From Facklamia miroungae (GTDB lineage: Bacteria; Bacillota; Bacilli; Lactobacillales; Aerococcaceae), in contig NZ_JAAXPS010000002.1 of NCBI RefSeq assembly GCF_012396555.1, positions 62,001 through 126,000 on the forward strand: DNA of 64,000 bases, read 5' to 3'. Each line of letters begins with the position of its first letter. Position 1 is the first letter of the stretch. Position numbers and translations under genes: made by a program. This document shows positions 24,921-33,614 of this stretch, one piece after another. The notes beneath the pieces are model-generated. The model was not told where the DNA came from. It worked only from the letters and a program-made list of their open reading frames with translations, and made no database searches.

Positions 24921-25956
24921 TAAAAATTTGGTATTGTTCATCTAACAGCTTGAAATCTTTGACCCCCTGACTAAGATATACCTCTTGGTCTTTAGTGATA
25001 AAGATAGCTTCGAGGTCGGGGGATTGATTTATATAATGCATTCCTTCTTCAAGGCCTAGGCCAAAGACAATGGTCGCATAGGCATCTGCTTCTAGTGACC
25101 GGTCAGTGATGATTGTAACACTTGCTAATGTGTTATCAATGGGGAAGCCTGTTTTAGGATTGAGGAGGTGGTGATATTTAATGCCATCTACTTCTACAAA
25201 ACGTTCATAAATGCCTGAGGTAACGACACTTTTATTAGTAATAGGGAGCGAACCCACTACTGAACCAGTTTCATGTCCCGGATTCTGGACGCCTACCGTC
25301 CAAGGTTGGGCATTGTTTGGTTTTGTTCCTAAGAGGACGAGATTGCCACCGAGGTTAATAATTGCTTTATCAATTTGATGTTCTTTTAAAATACGCGCAA
25401 CCCCGTCGGCAATATAGCCTTTTGAGATACTGCCTAAATCTAATCGCATTTTTTCTTTTTTTAGATAAATACTTGAATCGCTATGATTAACAACGACTTG
25501 ATGATAATCGATGAGATTCAAGCTTTCTTTAATTGTGGCTTCCGAAGGAATGGTATTCTGATCTGCGGCTTTTTTCCATGGATAAGAGATTGGGCCAATT
25601 GTAATATCAAAAACAGATTCAAAATTTTGGGATTTTTTCAGACCGTATTCAATCAGTTCAAGCGTTTGAGGGTGCACTTTGATGGGATCTCTACCGGCTG
25701 CTGCATTAATTTGACTGATATCCGTACCCTCTTCAAATTCTGAAAATAATTGTGCCATTGCCTCAATATATTTAAAAGCTTCATCCATGGCCTGTTTACT
25801 GTTAGCATCATTGGGATAAATTGTTATTTGAGTGAAGGTATCAAGTAAAGCTTCCGACCGAACCAAGGCTTCTGGATTTTCGTCAGCAGATACAATTTGA
25901 AGCGGATAGAAAAATGTAAGACAGGCGATAAAAAGAAAGATAATTTGTTTTTTCAA
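24913..25956 (-). CDS. apbE: FAD:protein FMN transferase, secreted
   Basis: 347 residues from a TTG at 25956 preceded by AAAGGAG at 8-base spacing; the ATG at 26010 has no ribosome binding site and overlaps the divergent gene. The signal peptide is about 1-25 (KKQIIFLFIACLTFF). ApbE signatures are visible: DLGSISKGYIADGVA (Mg/FAD site), NLGGNLVLLG, and the later HHLLNPKTGFPIDN and DAYATIVFGLG. It transfers FMN from FAD onto threonine of exported flavoproteins. The divergent Gx-transporter/NusG-II pair suggests a role in extracellular or membrane electron transfer. No FMN-binding substrate protein is in the window. Confidence 0.92.
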   Translation of the reverse strand: MKKQIIFLFIACLTFFYPLQIVSADENPEALVRSEALLDTFTQITIYPNDANSKQAMDEAFKYIEAMAQLFSEFEEGTDISQINAAAGRDPIKVHPQTLELIEYGLKKSQNFESVFDITIGPISYPWKKAADQNTIPSEATIKESLNLIDYHQVVVNHSDSSIYLKKEKMRLDLGSISKGYIADGVARILKEHQIDKAIINLGGNLVLLGTKPNNAQPWTVGVQNPGHETGSVVGSLPITNKSVVTSGIYERFVEVDGIKYHHLLNPKTGFPIDNTLASVTIITDRSLEADAYATIVFGLGLEEGMHYINQSPDLEAIFITKDQEVYLSQGVKDFKLLDEQYQIFNP

Positions 25957-26040
25957 ATAAGTGACTCCTTTGTTAGTGATAAATGTTAGTTCATTTAAAT
26001 GATTGAGCATGTTAAAATAATCTTAACTAGACTAAAAGAA

Positions 26041-26574
26041 ATGAATGATCAAATGACTTCAAAAAAAATTGTTTTTAGCGCTATTTTAGCGAGCTTAGCC
26101 ATTATTTTTGGCTTAATTGAAGGAATGTTACCGAGCCCGACAAACTTTGTCTTAGGAGCTAAGTTGGGTCTGACGAATATTGTTATTTTGATAGCCTTAT
26201 ACACATTAGATGTTAAGACGGCTCTGAAGATCAATTTAGTGCGGGTGACGTTGGTTGCACTATTGTTAGGTAGTTTTTCCTCTTTTTATTATAGCTTAGC
26301 AGGTGCGATGCTAAGCTTATTTGCTATGTGTCTGGTGAAGCACTTAGGGCAAGAAAAAGTAAGTATAATTGGCGTTTCAGTAATGGGGTCGCTTTTCCAT
26401 CATCTTGGCCAATTAGCAATGGCAAGTATCTTTTCAAAGACGTGGATGATCTTTAATTATCTTCCGATTCTCTCGTTAGTAGGTATTTTGACAGGAGTTT
26501 TAACTGGAGTGCTAGCTCATTTATTGCTAGGCTATCTAGCCCATACATCTATTTTGCCACTTAATCATCTATAA
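26041..26574 (+). CDS. Gx transporter family membrane protein (EetB/HepS-I-like)
   Basis: About 177 residues from 26041; an ATG at 25999 would add 14 residues and one at 26053 would remove four, and none has a strong ribosome binding site. Five or six membrane helices are seen. EGMLPSPTNFVLGAKLGLTNIVILI is typical of the Gx transporter family, long annotated as heptaprenyl diphosphate synthase component I. In Listeria a relative sits in the extracellular electron transfer locus. It is followed by a NusG-II gene, the usual partner, and divergent to apbE. Confidence 0.78.
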   Translation: MNDQMTSKKIVFSAILASLAIIFGLIEGMLPSPTNFVLGAKLGLTNIVILIALYTLDVKTALKINLVRVTLVALLLGSFSSFYYSLAGAMLSLFAMCLVKHLGQEKVSIIGVSVMGSLFHHLGQLAMASIFSKTWMIFNYLPILSLVGILTGVLTGVLAHLLLGYLAHTSILPLNHL

Positions 26575-26585
26575 AGGATTATAAC

Positions 26586-27014
26586 ATGAAAAAAATTTTT
26601 GCAATGATGAAACCGTTTGATTATTTACTCATTTTGTTTGCTTTAGCTGTATCTTTTGTGCCGTTTTTAATTACCGGTTGGTTTTATCAAGATACAGTAA
26701 ATGATCAACCCCTTCAAGCTGTGGTCAAAATTCATGGTCAGGTGGTAGATGAATTTATCTTATCGAAAAAGGCTGGTCATATCGAAAAACGTTATGAACC
26801 GAATCGTGATCAATACAACATTGTAGAACAAGTAAATGAAAAAATTAGGGTCAAGGAAGATAATAGTCCTGACCAAATTGCGGTTAAAACAGGTTGGATT
26901 TCAAAGCCGGGTCAGGTCTCTGTTTGCCTACCACATCACTTAATCATTGAGATTAAAGGATCAATCGATCCGGATGAATTAATCCTGCCTTTTCCGGAAG
27001 AAACAATCAATTAA
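26586..27014 (+). CDS. NusG domain II-containing membrane protein (EetA-like)
   Basis: 142 residues. One N-terminal helix (about 12-33) is followed by an extracytoplasmic NusG-II-type beta domain (VNDQPLQAVVKIHGQVVDEFIL ... GWISKPGQVSVCLPHHLIIEIKG). The sequence KPGQVSVCLPHHL is the signature of this family, which regularly follows a Gx transporter gene. AAAGGA at the start, 11 bases after the preceding stop. A role in quinone or flavin electron export is inference from context. Confidence 0.82.
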   Translation: MKKIFAMMKPFDYLLILFALAVSFVPFLITGWFYQDTVNDQPLQAVVKIHGQVVDEFILSKKAGHIEKRYEPNRDQYNIVEQVNEKIRVKEDNSPDQIAVKTGWISKPGQVSVCLPHHLIIEIKGSIDPDELILPFPEETIN

Positions 27015-27017
27015 AAA

Positions 27018-27050
27018 AGCAACCATTCAGGTTTAATGAATGGTTGCTTG
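27018..27050. terminator. Bidirectional terminator
   Basis: Perfect 12-bp stem AGCAACCATTCA/TGAATGGTTGCT with a 7-base loop; T-runs on both strands, best on the minus strand. Shared by the convergent EetA-like and alcohol dehydrogenase genes. Confidence 0.92.
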
Positions 27051-27052
27051 TT

Positions 27053-28228
27053 TTAGTTTAAGGCTTTTTCATAAATAGCTCTTGAGACTTCAGGTGTTTG
27101 TGTTTTATGCTCACCAATCTCAGTAAATTCATGAGCTATAAGTTGATCAACTAGATAATCAATGTCCTTAGCTTCCACATCAATCTCTTCCAAAGTAACA
27201 GGCATATTGATCGATTGGAAAAATTTGCGAGTAGCTTGAATAGCCGCTTGTGCTTTTTCTTGATCAGATCCCTCATGAATATTCCAAACATTTTCAGCAT
27301 ATTGAACCAGTTTAGCAAACTTTTCTTCCCAGCGAACTTCCATGGTGGCCAAGATAATTGGGGTGAGAGTTCTTGCATGATCAGTGTGATTAAAAGCTGT
27401 AATTTCATGGCCTAACTTGTGAGTTGACCAGTCAGTTGGTAATCCTTGACTCATAAACCCGTTTAATCCATTGGTGCAAATCCACATAAAATTACTTCGC
27501 ACGTCGTAGTCGTGATTATCTTCTTTTAATTGAGGAGCGAGTTGAATAAGACCTTTTAAGGCTGTTTCCGACCAACCATCTTGTAAGATAGCTCCGACTG
27601 GTTGGTTGAGGTAGTTTTCTAAAATATGTACAAAGGTATCACTAATCCCATTGGCTAATTGACGTTGAGGTAATGTGTAGGTTAATTCGGGGTCAAGTAC
27701 AGAAAATTGTGGATAGGTGTGAACAGACCCAAAACTAACTTTGGCATTTTTTTCTTTAATAGTTATGACGCCGCCCGCATTCATCTCGGAAGAGGTAGCA
27801 GGTAAAGTTAAGATTGTTCCGAAAGGTAGGGCCTTCTTAATTGGAAGTCCTTGACCGATACCTGCTGAGAAAATATCGATCGGATCACCCTCAAAGGCTG
27901 CGGCTGCTGCAATGAACTTAGTACCGTCGATAACAGAACCACCTCCGGCAGCTAGAATAAAGTCAAAACCTTCTTCTTTAATTTTTTTGACAGCCTTCAT
28001 CAGCGTTTCGAAGTAAGGATTAGGTTCAATACCGCCAAATTCATCCCATTGTCGTTCACCTAAAGCAGTAACAATCTTATCAAAGGTTCCAAATTTTTTG
28101 ATTGAACCTCCACCATAGGTGATTAGCACTTTAGCGTCTTTTGGAATACTACGATCAATTGACTCAATTTGTCCTTTGCCAAATAAGATACGTGTAGGGT
28201 TATAAAAGGTAAAATTATTTATGGTCAT
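27053..28228 (-). CDS. Iron-containing alcohol dehydrogenase (YqhD/butanol dehydrogenase type)
   Basis: 391 residues. NAD(P)-binding GGGSVIDGTKFIAAAA and the metal ligands Asp and His in GISDTFVHILENYL, then His in HKLGHEITAF and NHTDHARTL, are all present. The YqhD branch reduces aldehydes such as butanal or lipid-derived aldehydes with NADPH. AGGAGG precedes the ATG. Monocistronic. Confidence 0.92.
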   Translation of the reverse strand: MTINNFTFYNPTRILFGKGQIESIDRSIPKDAKVLITYGGGSIKKFGTFDKIVTALGERQWDEFGGIEPNPYFETLMKAVKKIKEEGFDFILAAGGGSVIDGTKFIAAAAAFEGDPIDIFSAGIGQGLPIKKALPFGTILTLPATSSEMNAGGVITIKEKNAKVSFGSVHTYPQFSVLDPELTYTLPQRQLANGISDTFVHILENYLNQPVGAILQDGWSETALKGLIQLAPQLKEDNHDYDVRSNFMWICTNGLNGFMSQGLPTDWSTHKLGHEITAFNHTDHARTLTPIILATMEVRWEEKFAKLVQYAENVWNIHEGSDQEKAQAAIQATRKFFQSINMPVTLEEIDVEAKDIDYLVDQLIAHEFTEIGEHKTQTPEVSRAIYEKALN

Positions 28229-28385
28229 TTTGATTCCTCCTAGTACTTATATTTTAATGGATTTAACTACGAAAAGCACTTTTAACGCTTAAAGTTATAA
28301 CTAATGATACACTAGTACCTATAAATGAATTTAGAAATAAAGATCAGAAAATGATCACATAAAGTTAAAAAGAAAGGATATATTT

Positions 28386-29324
28386 ATGTGTACAGGAATT
28401 AAAATTAACTACCCTGGCGGCCATGTCCTTGGAAGAACCATGGATTTAGAGGCACCAGTAGATTATAATATACTCTATTTACCCAAGGATTATCCTGTGG
28501 CTGAAAATCTTTTAGGAGGTTATCATCATTCACAGTATAAGATGCTTGGTGTGGGGTTTCGCAATATGGACCCCTTGAAAGATGGTGTTAATGAACATGG
28601 CCTGATAGGAATCACTAATGACTTTGGTGGATTTGGTTTATATGATGATCAAGTCGATCAATCAAAGACCAATGTCTCTGCCTTTTATTTTATGAATTAT
28701 ATTCTAGCTAATTGCCGCGATATTGATGAGGTGCTAAAAATTTTACCCACCATTCATATTTCAAGTCGAGATTTGAAGGGTAATAAAGTGATTACGCCTA
28801 TTTTTCATTTTATGTTTTCGGATAGTAAGCAAAATTGTATCGTAGTTGAACCGAATAAAAAAAAGCTAAAAGTTTATCAAAACCCTTATGGTATTATGAC
28901 TAATGCGCCAAAATTTTCCTCTCATGTAAAACTTTTAGAGACAACTTTTGATAAGGAAAATTTAGATCGATTTAATGGTGCCAAAAATTTACCCGGTGGC
29001 TATGATCCTAAATCGCGTTTTTTAAAGGCTTATTATCTGGCCCAGCAAACCCTAGATAATCATAACAGTAACTCTGCATTTGGTAATCTCTACCGAGTTC
29101 TATCTGCAGTAGCCTTACCGAAAGGATTTATCCCCAATCAAAAATACCATTCTTACACCTACACGGTTTATTTATCGGCTTACGATAGTCAATCAAAAAG
29201 GTTAACTATTCAAGCTGCTGAAAATCCTATGGTATACTCAATGTCATTTGATGACATTCAAAACCAATCTGCAAGACAAGTAATCTATATTTCACAACAA
29301 TTCTCTTATCAAAATATAAAATAA
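28386..29324 (+). CDS. Choloylglycine hydrolase family amidase (bile salt hydrolase/penicillin V acylase type)
   Basis: 312 residues. The N-terminal nucleophile is Cys2, exposed after Met removal (MCTGIKI). Arg17 and Asp20 in GRTMDLE, Asn78 in GITNDFGG, the second Asn in GIMTNAPKF and Arg in KSRFLKAYYL complete the Ntn-hydrolase set. It cleaves linear amides: conjugated bile salts, penicillin V or N-acyl homoserine lactones. Which one cannot be told; the early LYLPKDYPV region is unlike the best studied intestinal BSHs. There is no signal peptide. It is closed by a perfect hairpin. Confidence 0.9.
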   Translation: MCTGIKINYPGGHVLGRTMDLEAPVDYNILYLPKDYPVAENLLGGYHHSQYKMLGVGFRNMDPLKDGVNEHGLIGITNDFGGFGLYDDQVDQSKTNVSAFYFMNYILANCRDIDEVLKILPTIHISSRDLKGNKVITPIFHFMFSDSKQNCIVVEPNKKKLKVYQNPYGIMTNAPKFSSHVKLLETTFDKENLDRFNGAKNLPGGYDPKSRFLKAYYLAQQTLDNHNSNSAFGNLYRVLSAVALPKGFIPNQKYHSYTYTVYLSAYDSQSKRLTIQAAENPMVYSMSFDDIQNQSARQVIYISQQFSYQNIK

Positions 29325-29366
29325 AATACAGAGGCCTCATATAATTATATGAGGCCTCTGTATTTT
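29325..29366. terminator. Bidirectional terminator, perfect palindrome
   Basis: ACAGAGGCCTCATATAA and its exact complement TTATATGAGGCCTCTGT occupy 29328-29361, flanked by A-rich and T-rich tracts. It ends both convergent genes. Confidence 0.92.
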
Positions 29367-29383
29367 ATTTATGCGTATAAAGA

Positions 29384-30037
29384 TTAAGCTTTCTCAAAGA
29401 AAACTAATTGAGCCATATCGAAGCTAAAATAACCTGTTTCGTCATCCTGATATGAAAAAATAAAGATGCGATTCGTTGAATCGATTTTTGTCAGTTTGAT
29501 TGTTTGATTTAAGTGTAAGTTAATTTGTTGTAAATAGTCAAGGAGTTCAGGTTTGTCAATACAGCGGCGGAAAACAAGAGTATCTCCTTCTTCATATTCA
29601 GTAAGAGGGGTGCGGTACACTTCTTGATAATTGTCAAGGGTAGGAATAATGCTACCATGTGGACAAAACTTAGGATAGTCTAACAGTTCTTCTAACTTTT
29701 TAAAGAAATATTCACTATCTAAATGTTCAATGGTTTCAGCATCTTTATGAACTTGAGTAATATCATATTTTAGTACCTCTAATAGAAAGAGTTCAGTGAT
29801 ACGATGCTTACTAACCACTCTAATGGCGCTCTCTAATCCTGTTTTGGTCAAACGAACTCCCTTATAGGGAATCGATTCTACTAGCTTTTCATCGACTAAA
29901 CGTCCAATCATATCGGTAACTGATGGGGCAGAAATATTGAGACTTTCTGCAATTAATTTATTTGATACATATTCTTCACTTCCATTTAAACTGAAGATGG
30001 CTTTGAGATAATTTTCTTTGACATTAGAACGTTTCAT
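29384..30037 (-). CDS. DtxR/MntR-family manganese-dependent repressor (ScaR/SloR-like)
   Basis: 217 residues, the three-domain length of ScaR/SloR/TroR. A winged HTH (1-65; YVSNKLIAESLNISAPSVTDMI) is followed by the metal/dimerisation domain (70-145; VVSKHRITELFLLEV and DAETIEHLDSEYF carry the expected His/Glu ligands, then FCPHGSIIP). A C-terminal FeoA/SH3-like domain completes it (about 150-217). It should repress the divergent Mn transporter operon when Mn2+ is plentiful. AGAGGG precedes the ATG. Confidence 0.92.
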   Translation of the reverse strand: MKRSNVKENYLKAIFSLNGSEEYVSNKLIAESLNISAPSVTDMIGRLVDEKLVESIPYKGVRLTKTGLESAIRVVSKHRITELFLLEVLKYDITQVHKDAETIEHLDSEYFFKKLEELLDYPKFCPHGSIIPTLDNYQEVYRTPLTEYEEGDTLVFRRCIDKPELLDYLQQINLHLNQTIKLTKIDSTNRIFIFSYQDDETGYFSFDMAQLVFFEKA

Positions 30038-30181
30038 TATTTATCCCTCTTTTCTAAAATGTGAATAATTAACTAGGTTGACTTAGGTGCTTTTCAGCTT
30101 TAGTATACCATAACTTTAAAAAAAAGAACGAAATTAATTTTTATTATCGCTTAACTCCGAGATAGAAAATAGTTATATATT

Positions 30182-30235
30182 TTTTTAGATTAATCTAAAA
30201 ATTTTATTGCAAAAGACTAAGAATTACTATATGCT
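30182..30235 (+). promoter_or_regulatory. Operator palindrome and promoter of the Mn ABC transporter
   Basis: TTTTTAGATTAATCTAAAAA (30182-30201) is a perfect 20-bp palindrome. It is followed by TTGCAA (30207) and TATGCT (30230) with a 17-bp spacer. It is the obvious site for the divergently encoded DtxR-type repressor. Confidence 0.75.
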
Positions 30236-30260
30236 AGTTTAGTCAAGAAAGGAGAGTTTT

Positions 30261-30992
30261 ATGATTCAAGTTAAACAGTTAAATGTGGATTATTTTGGTC
30301 ATAAGGCATTGACAGATGTTGATCTGGAAATACCTATGGGCTTTAGTGAGGGAATAATAGGCCCAAATGGCGCTGGAAAATCAACTTTAATGAAAGCTAT
30401 GCTAGGAATCATACCTAGCCAAGGTCAAGTTCATTATATGGGCAAAGATATTCGAGAGAATTTGAGAAAAATTGCTTATGTGCCACAAAAAAATGAGTTA
30501 GATCTTACTTTTCCAATTACTGTAGAGGATACGGTCTTAACAGGCACCTATCCTAAGTTGCAACTTTTTAAAAGACCAGGTAAGAATGAACGAGAAATAG
30601 TTGATTTATGTCTGGAACAAGTATCGATACAAGATTTGCGGAAAAAGCAAATTAGTAACTTATCGGGAGGTCAATTGCAAAGAGTTTTTATTGCTCGGGC
30701 TCTCGCTCAACAAGCTGATGTATTCTTCTTAGATGAACCCTTCGTGGGAATTGATCTCAAGAGTGAGACAATTATTGTAGATATTCTCCGTAAGTTACGA
30801 AGCGAAGGTAAAACGATTTTGGTCGTTCACCATGACTTGCATGAAGTAGAATCTTATTTTGATCGACTTTTAATTTTAAATAAAAAAGTCGTTGCTGAAG
30901 GGACTGTTAAAGAAGTCTTCACCAATAAAAATATTCAAGAAGCATACGGTGGGTCTTTAGGCAATATTCAAATAAAAGGGTTGGGTGATTAA
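30261..30992 (+). CDS. Manganese ABC transporter ATP-binding protein
   Basis: 243 residues. Walker A GPNGAGKST (34-42), the Q-loop VPQKNELD typical of Mn/Zn (ZnuC/MntB) ATPases, signature LSGGQLQR, Walker B VFFLDEPFVGID and switch His in VVHHDLHEV. First gene of a three-gene uptake operon under the palindromic operator. GAAAGGAG precedes the ATG. Confidence 0.93.
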   Translation: MIQVKQLNVDYFGHKALTDVDLEIPMGFSEGIIGPNGAGKSTLMKAMLGIIPSQGQVHYMGKDIRENLRKIAYVPQKNELDLTFPITVEDTVLTGTYPKLQLFKRPGKNEREIVDLCLEQVSIQDLRKKQISNLSGGQLQRVFIARALAQQADVFFLDEPFVGIDLKSETIIVDILRKLRSEGKTILVVHHDLHEVESYFDRLLILNKKVVAEGTVKEVFTNKNIQEAYGGSLGNIQIKGLGD

Positions 30993-30993
30993 A

Positions 30994-31833
30994 ATGACAG
31001 ATATACTTTCACAAGCCTTCGACCTACCTTCTTATGTTATTAATGCAGGTTTATCAGCAATTTTCTTAGGTATAGTTGCCGGTATTATTGGAAGCTTTAT
31101 TGTTTTGAGAAAAATGGCTTTAATGGGAGATGCATTGTCTCATGCGGTTTTACCTGGGGTAGCAATTTCTTATATATTTGGGATTAATATGTTATTCGGA
31201 GCCTCATTATTTGGAATTCTTGCAGCTATTCTTATTCAATATATTTCTAAAAAATCGAACATTAAAAGTGATACGGCAATTGGTATAATCTTGAGTTCAT
31301 TTTTTGCTTTAGGAATTATTTTGATTTCTCGTGCCCGAAGTGGGATTGATTTAAACCATGTCCTTTTTGGTAATATTTTGGCTGTGCCTAATTCCGAGCT
31401 CGAACAATCTTTTTGGGTCATGATCGCAGTCATTGTTATTGTGACTCTGTTCTATAAGGAACTACTTATTTCATCTTTCGATCCGGTAGTTTCTAAAGCA
31501 TTTGGATTGAACACAGATTTTTATCACTATTTATTAATGCTGATGTTGTCAGTTGTGACCGTATCTTCACTTTCTCAAGTAGGGATTGTATTAGTGATCG
31601 CAATGTTGGTAATACCTGCTGCTACTGCCTATCTTTGGACCAACAAATTAACGCATATGATTCTATTAGCATCAACAATTGGAGCTTCTATGGGGTTACT
31701 GGGGACTTATATAAGTTTTCATCATAATTTGCCAACGAGTTCGGCTATTGTTCTGTTAGGATCCTTGGTCTTCTTAATCTCATTTTTTATCTCACCAAAA
31801 AATAATTTTTTTAGAAAGGAAAAAGTATCATGA
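30994..31833 (+). CDS. Manganese ABC transporter permease
   Basis: 279 residues from the ATG at 30994; a GTG at 30985 overlapping the ATPase stop is possible. It is an ABC-3 family permease with about eight helices; GSFIVLRKMALMGDALSHAVLPGVA is the conserved loop of the family, and the late GIVLVIAMLVIPAATA is also typical. Its stop overlaps the SBP start (ATGA). Confidence 0.93.
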   Translation: MTDILSQAFDLPSYVINAGLSAIFLGIVAGIIGSFIVLRKMALMGDALSHAVLPGVAISYIFGINMLFGASLFGILAAILIQYISKKSNIKSDTAIGIILSSFFALGIILISRARSGIDLNHVLFGNILAVPNSELEQSFWVMIAVIVIVTLFYKELLISSFDPVVSKAFGLNTDFYHYLLMLMLSVVTVSSLSQVGIVLVIAMLVIPAATAYLWTNKLTHMILLASTIGASMGLLGTYISFHHNLPTSSAIVLLGSLVFLISFFISPKNNFFRKEKVS

Positions 31834-32765
31834 AATTAATTAAAAAATTTATAACACTTACACTTTTATTAGCTACTATTATTCCTGCCATTGGAGGTCT
31901 AGAAACAGCCCATGCAGCAGAAGATAAGAAATTAAAAATTGTAGCCAGTTATTCGATTATTGCAGATATGGTAAGAAATATAGTTGGAGAGCATGGAGAA
32001 GTCTATAGTTTGGTACCCATTGGAACTGATCCTCATAGCTATGAACCTTTACCAGGAGACGCTCAAGAAGTATCTGAAGCAGACCTCGTTTTTTATAATG
32101 GATTTAACCTTGAAACAGGAAAAGGTTGGTTTGATGATCTTTTAGATGTGACTGATAAAAAAGATGTTGCTTTTGCAGTTACTGAAGAAGTTGACCCGAT
32201 GTTTTTAACTGCTGAAGGTAAAGAAAATGAACAAGATCCTCATGCTTGGTTAGATGTTCAAAATGGTATTAAATATGTTGAATTAATCACTGAAAAAATA
32301 ATTGAAGCAGATCCAGAACATGAAGCAGATTATCAAGAGAATAAGGAAAAATATATAATATCCTTAGAAGAGCTTGACCAGTACGCAAAAGATAAAATTG
32401 CTAAAATTCCAGAAGAACAACGTATTTTGGTTACTTCAGAAGGTGCATTTAAGTACTTTTCTAAAGCTTATGGATTCCAAGCGGCTTATATTTGGGAAAT
32501 TAATACGGATAATCAAGGTACTCCTGATCAAATGGAGCGTATTTTAAATATTATTAATGAAGGCGATGTTAAAGCCTTGTTCGTCGAGACTTCAATTAAT
32601 CCCAAAACAATGGAGACAGTTTCTCATGAGACAGGCATTCCTGTTAAGTCAAAAATTTTTACCGACTCATTAGCTAAGGAAGGCGAAGAAGGAGATACGT
32701 ATATCACTATGATTAAATGGAATATTGATCACATTGTAAATGGTATTCTCGAAACGAATGAATAA
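31830..32765 (+). CDS. Manganese-binding protein of ABC transporter (PsaA/ScaA family), no lipobox
   Basis: 311 residues. The PsaA-type Mn ligands align almost by number: His69 (GTDPHSYEP), His138 (DPHAW), Glu204 (TSEGAFKYF) and Asp279 (IFTDS). The Glu at the third position and the absence of a His-rich loop favour Mn over Zn. Gram-positive members are normally lipoproteins, but this one has no cysteine at all. Instead it has a signal peptide with an AHA-AE cleavage site at about 29/30. It may be released or stay anchored by an uncleaved helix. Confidence 0.92.
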   Translation: MKLIKKFITLTLLLATIIPAIGGLETAHAAEDKKLKIVASYSIIADMVRNIVGEHGEVYSLVPIGTDPHSYEPLPGDAQEVSEADLVFYNGFNLETGKGWFDDLLDVTDKKDVAFAVTEEVDPMFLTAEGKENEQDPHAWLDVQNGIKYVELITEKIIEADPEHEADYQENKEKYIISLEELDQYAKDKIAKIPEEQRILVTSEGAFKYFSKAYGFQAAYIWEINTDNQGTPDQMERILNIINEGDVKALFVETSINPKTMETVSHETGIPVKSKIFTDSLAKEGEEGDTYITMIKWNIDHIVNGILETNE

Positions 32766-32850
32766 CAATTAGTTAAAATCTTTGATCAATTAGCAAAAAA
32801 AATTAAATCAATTCTTCTATGTATAAAGTATTTTAAAACTAAAAAGAAAA

Positions 32851-32885
32851 AAACGGTTGAGTATCTTAACTCGACCGTTTTTTTA
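32851..32885 (+). terminator. Terminator after the Mn transporter operon
   Basis: AAACGGT(T)GAGT pairs with ACTC(G)ACCGTTT around a 7-base loop, then seven T. Confidence 0.88.
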
Positions 32886-32955
32886 TGGTAAATGAATAAG
32901 TTTTTAGAAGCGTAAAACAGTAATCGGTTATTTATCAATGCATTCAACTATTAAT

Positions 32956-32974
32956 TATGCTAAAGTCACTTTAG
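32956..32974 (+). promoter_or_regulatory. Putative -10 and operator-like palindrome of the barnase gene
   Basis: TATGCT at 32956-32961 overlaps the palindrome CTAAAGT-C-ACTTTAG (32960-32974), 22 bases before the start codon. A possible repressor site; no regulator is adjacent. Confidence 0.4.
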
Positions 32975-32996
32975 TAAAAAAAATCCTGGAGGGTAT

Positions 32997-33614
32997 ATGA
33001 AACCAAAATTTAAATCCTTATTTAGCCTATTAGTAGTCACACTTGCTATCTTATTAAGTGGATGTTCGCAAATGGAAGTTTTCGTAGAAGATCTTACTGA
33101 AAAATCCACCAATGAAACTATTGTTGAAACAACATTAGATAAGAATACGGAAACAAATGATGAAGTAATGCCTGATTTAAAAATCGACCCCGACCGCTGG
33201 CATGATGATCAAGTGCGAGAAAAACAAAAATCTGGTGTCGTAAAACAAAAAAATCCTGACCAGAAAAGGTCAATTTTAAAGGATCGAGACTATTATTCTC
33301 TTGAAGATGTTGCCGCCTACATTCATCAATATCATCAGTTGCCGAATAATTATATTACGAAAGCAGAAGCTGAACAGAGAAATTGGACAACTAATGATGA
33401 AAGGTTTGTGATTGGTGGAGATCGCTTTGGTAATCGAGAAGGTAAGTTGCCTAAAGCAAAAGGAAGATACTACTATGAAGCGGATATTCAAGCGGGGTAT
33501 AGTCATCATCGTGGACCTGAACGTATCGTATTTTCCAATGATGGTTTAATCTATTATACAAATGATCATTATGAAACTTTTGACCAACTATATGGAAAGG
33601 AAGTAAGTGAATGA
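32997..33614 (+). CDS. Barnase-like ribonuclease, predicted membrane lipoprotein
   Basis: 205 residues. Residues 1-22 are a lipoprotein signal with lipobox LLSGC (Cys23). A polar linker of about 75 residues is followed by a full barnase domain (about 98-200). Counterparts of the barnase active site are present: Lys122 (YITKAEA), Arg147 in FGNREGKLP, general base Glu161 (YYEADI), Arg172 and Arg176 (RGPER) and general acid His191 (NDHYETF). So it should cleave RNA after G. Barnase itself is secreted freely; tethering by a lipid is the odd feature. It overlaps the barstar gene by 4 bases (ATGA). Confidence 0.93.
   Translation: MKPKFKSLFSLLVVTLAILLSGCSQMEVFVEDLTEKSTNETIVETTLDKNTETNDEVMPDLKIDPDRWHDDQVREKQKSGVVKQKNPDQKRSILKDRDYYSLEDVAAYIHQYHQLPNNYITKAEAEQRNWTTNDERFVIGGDRFGNREGKLPKAKGRYYYEADIQAGYSHHRGPERIVFSNDGLIYYTNDHYETFDQLYGKEVSE

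Noticed and set aside
27151-27408. 85-codon frame within the alcohol dehydrogenase gene
   Set aside because: Same strand, other frame; basic low-complexity shadow.
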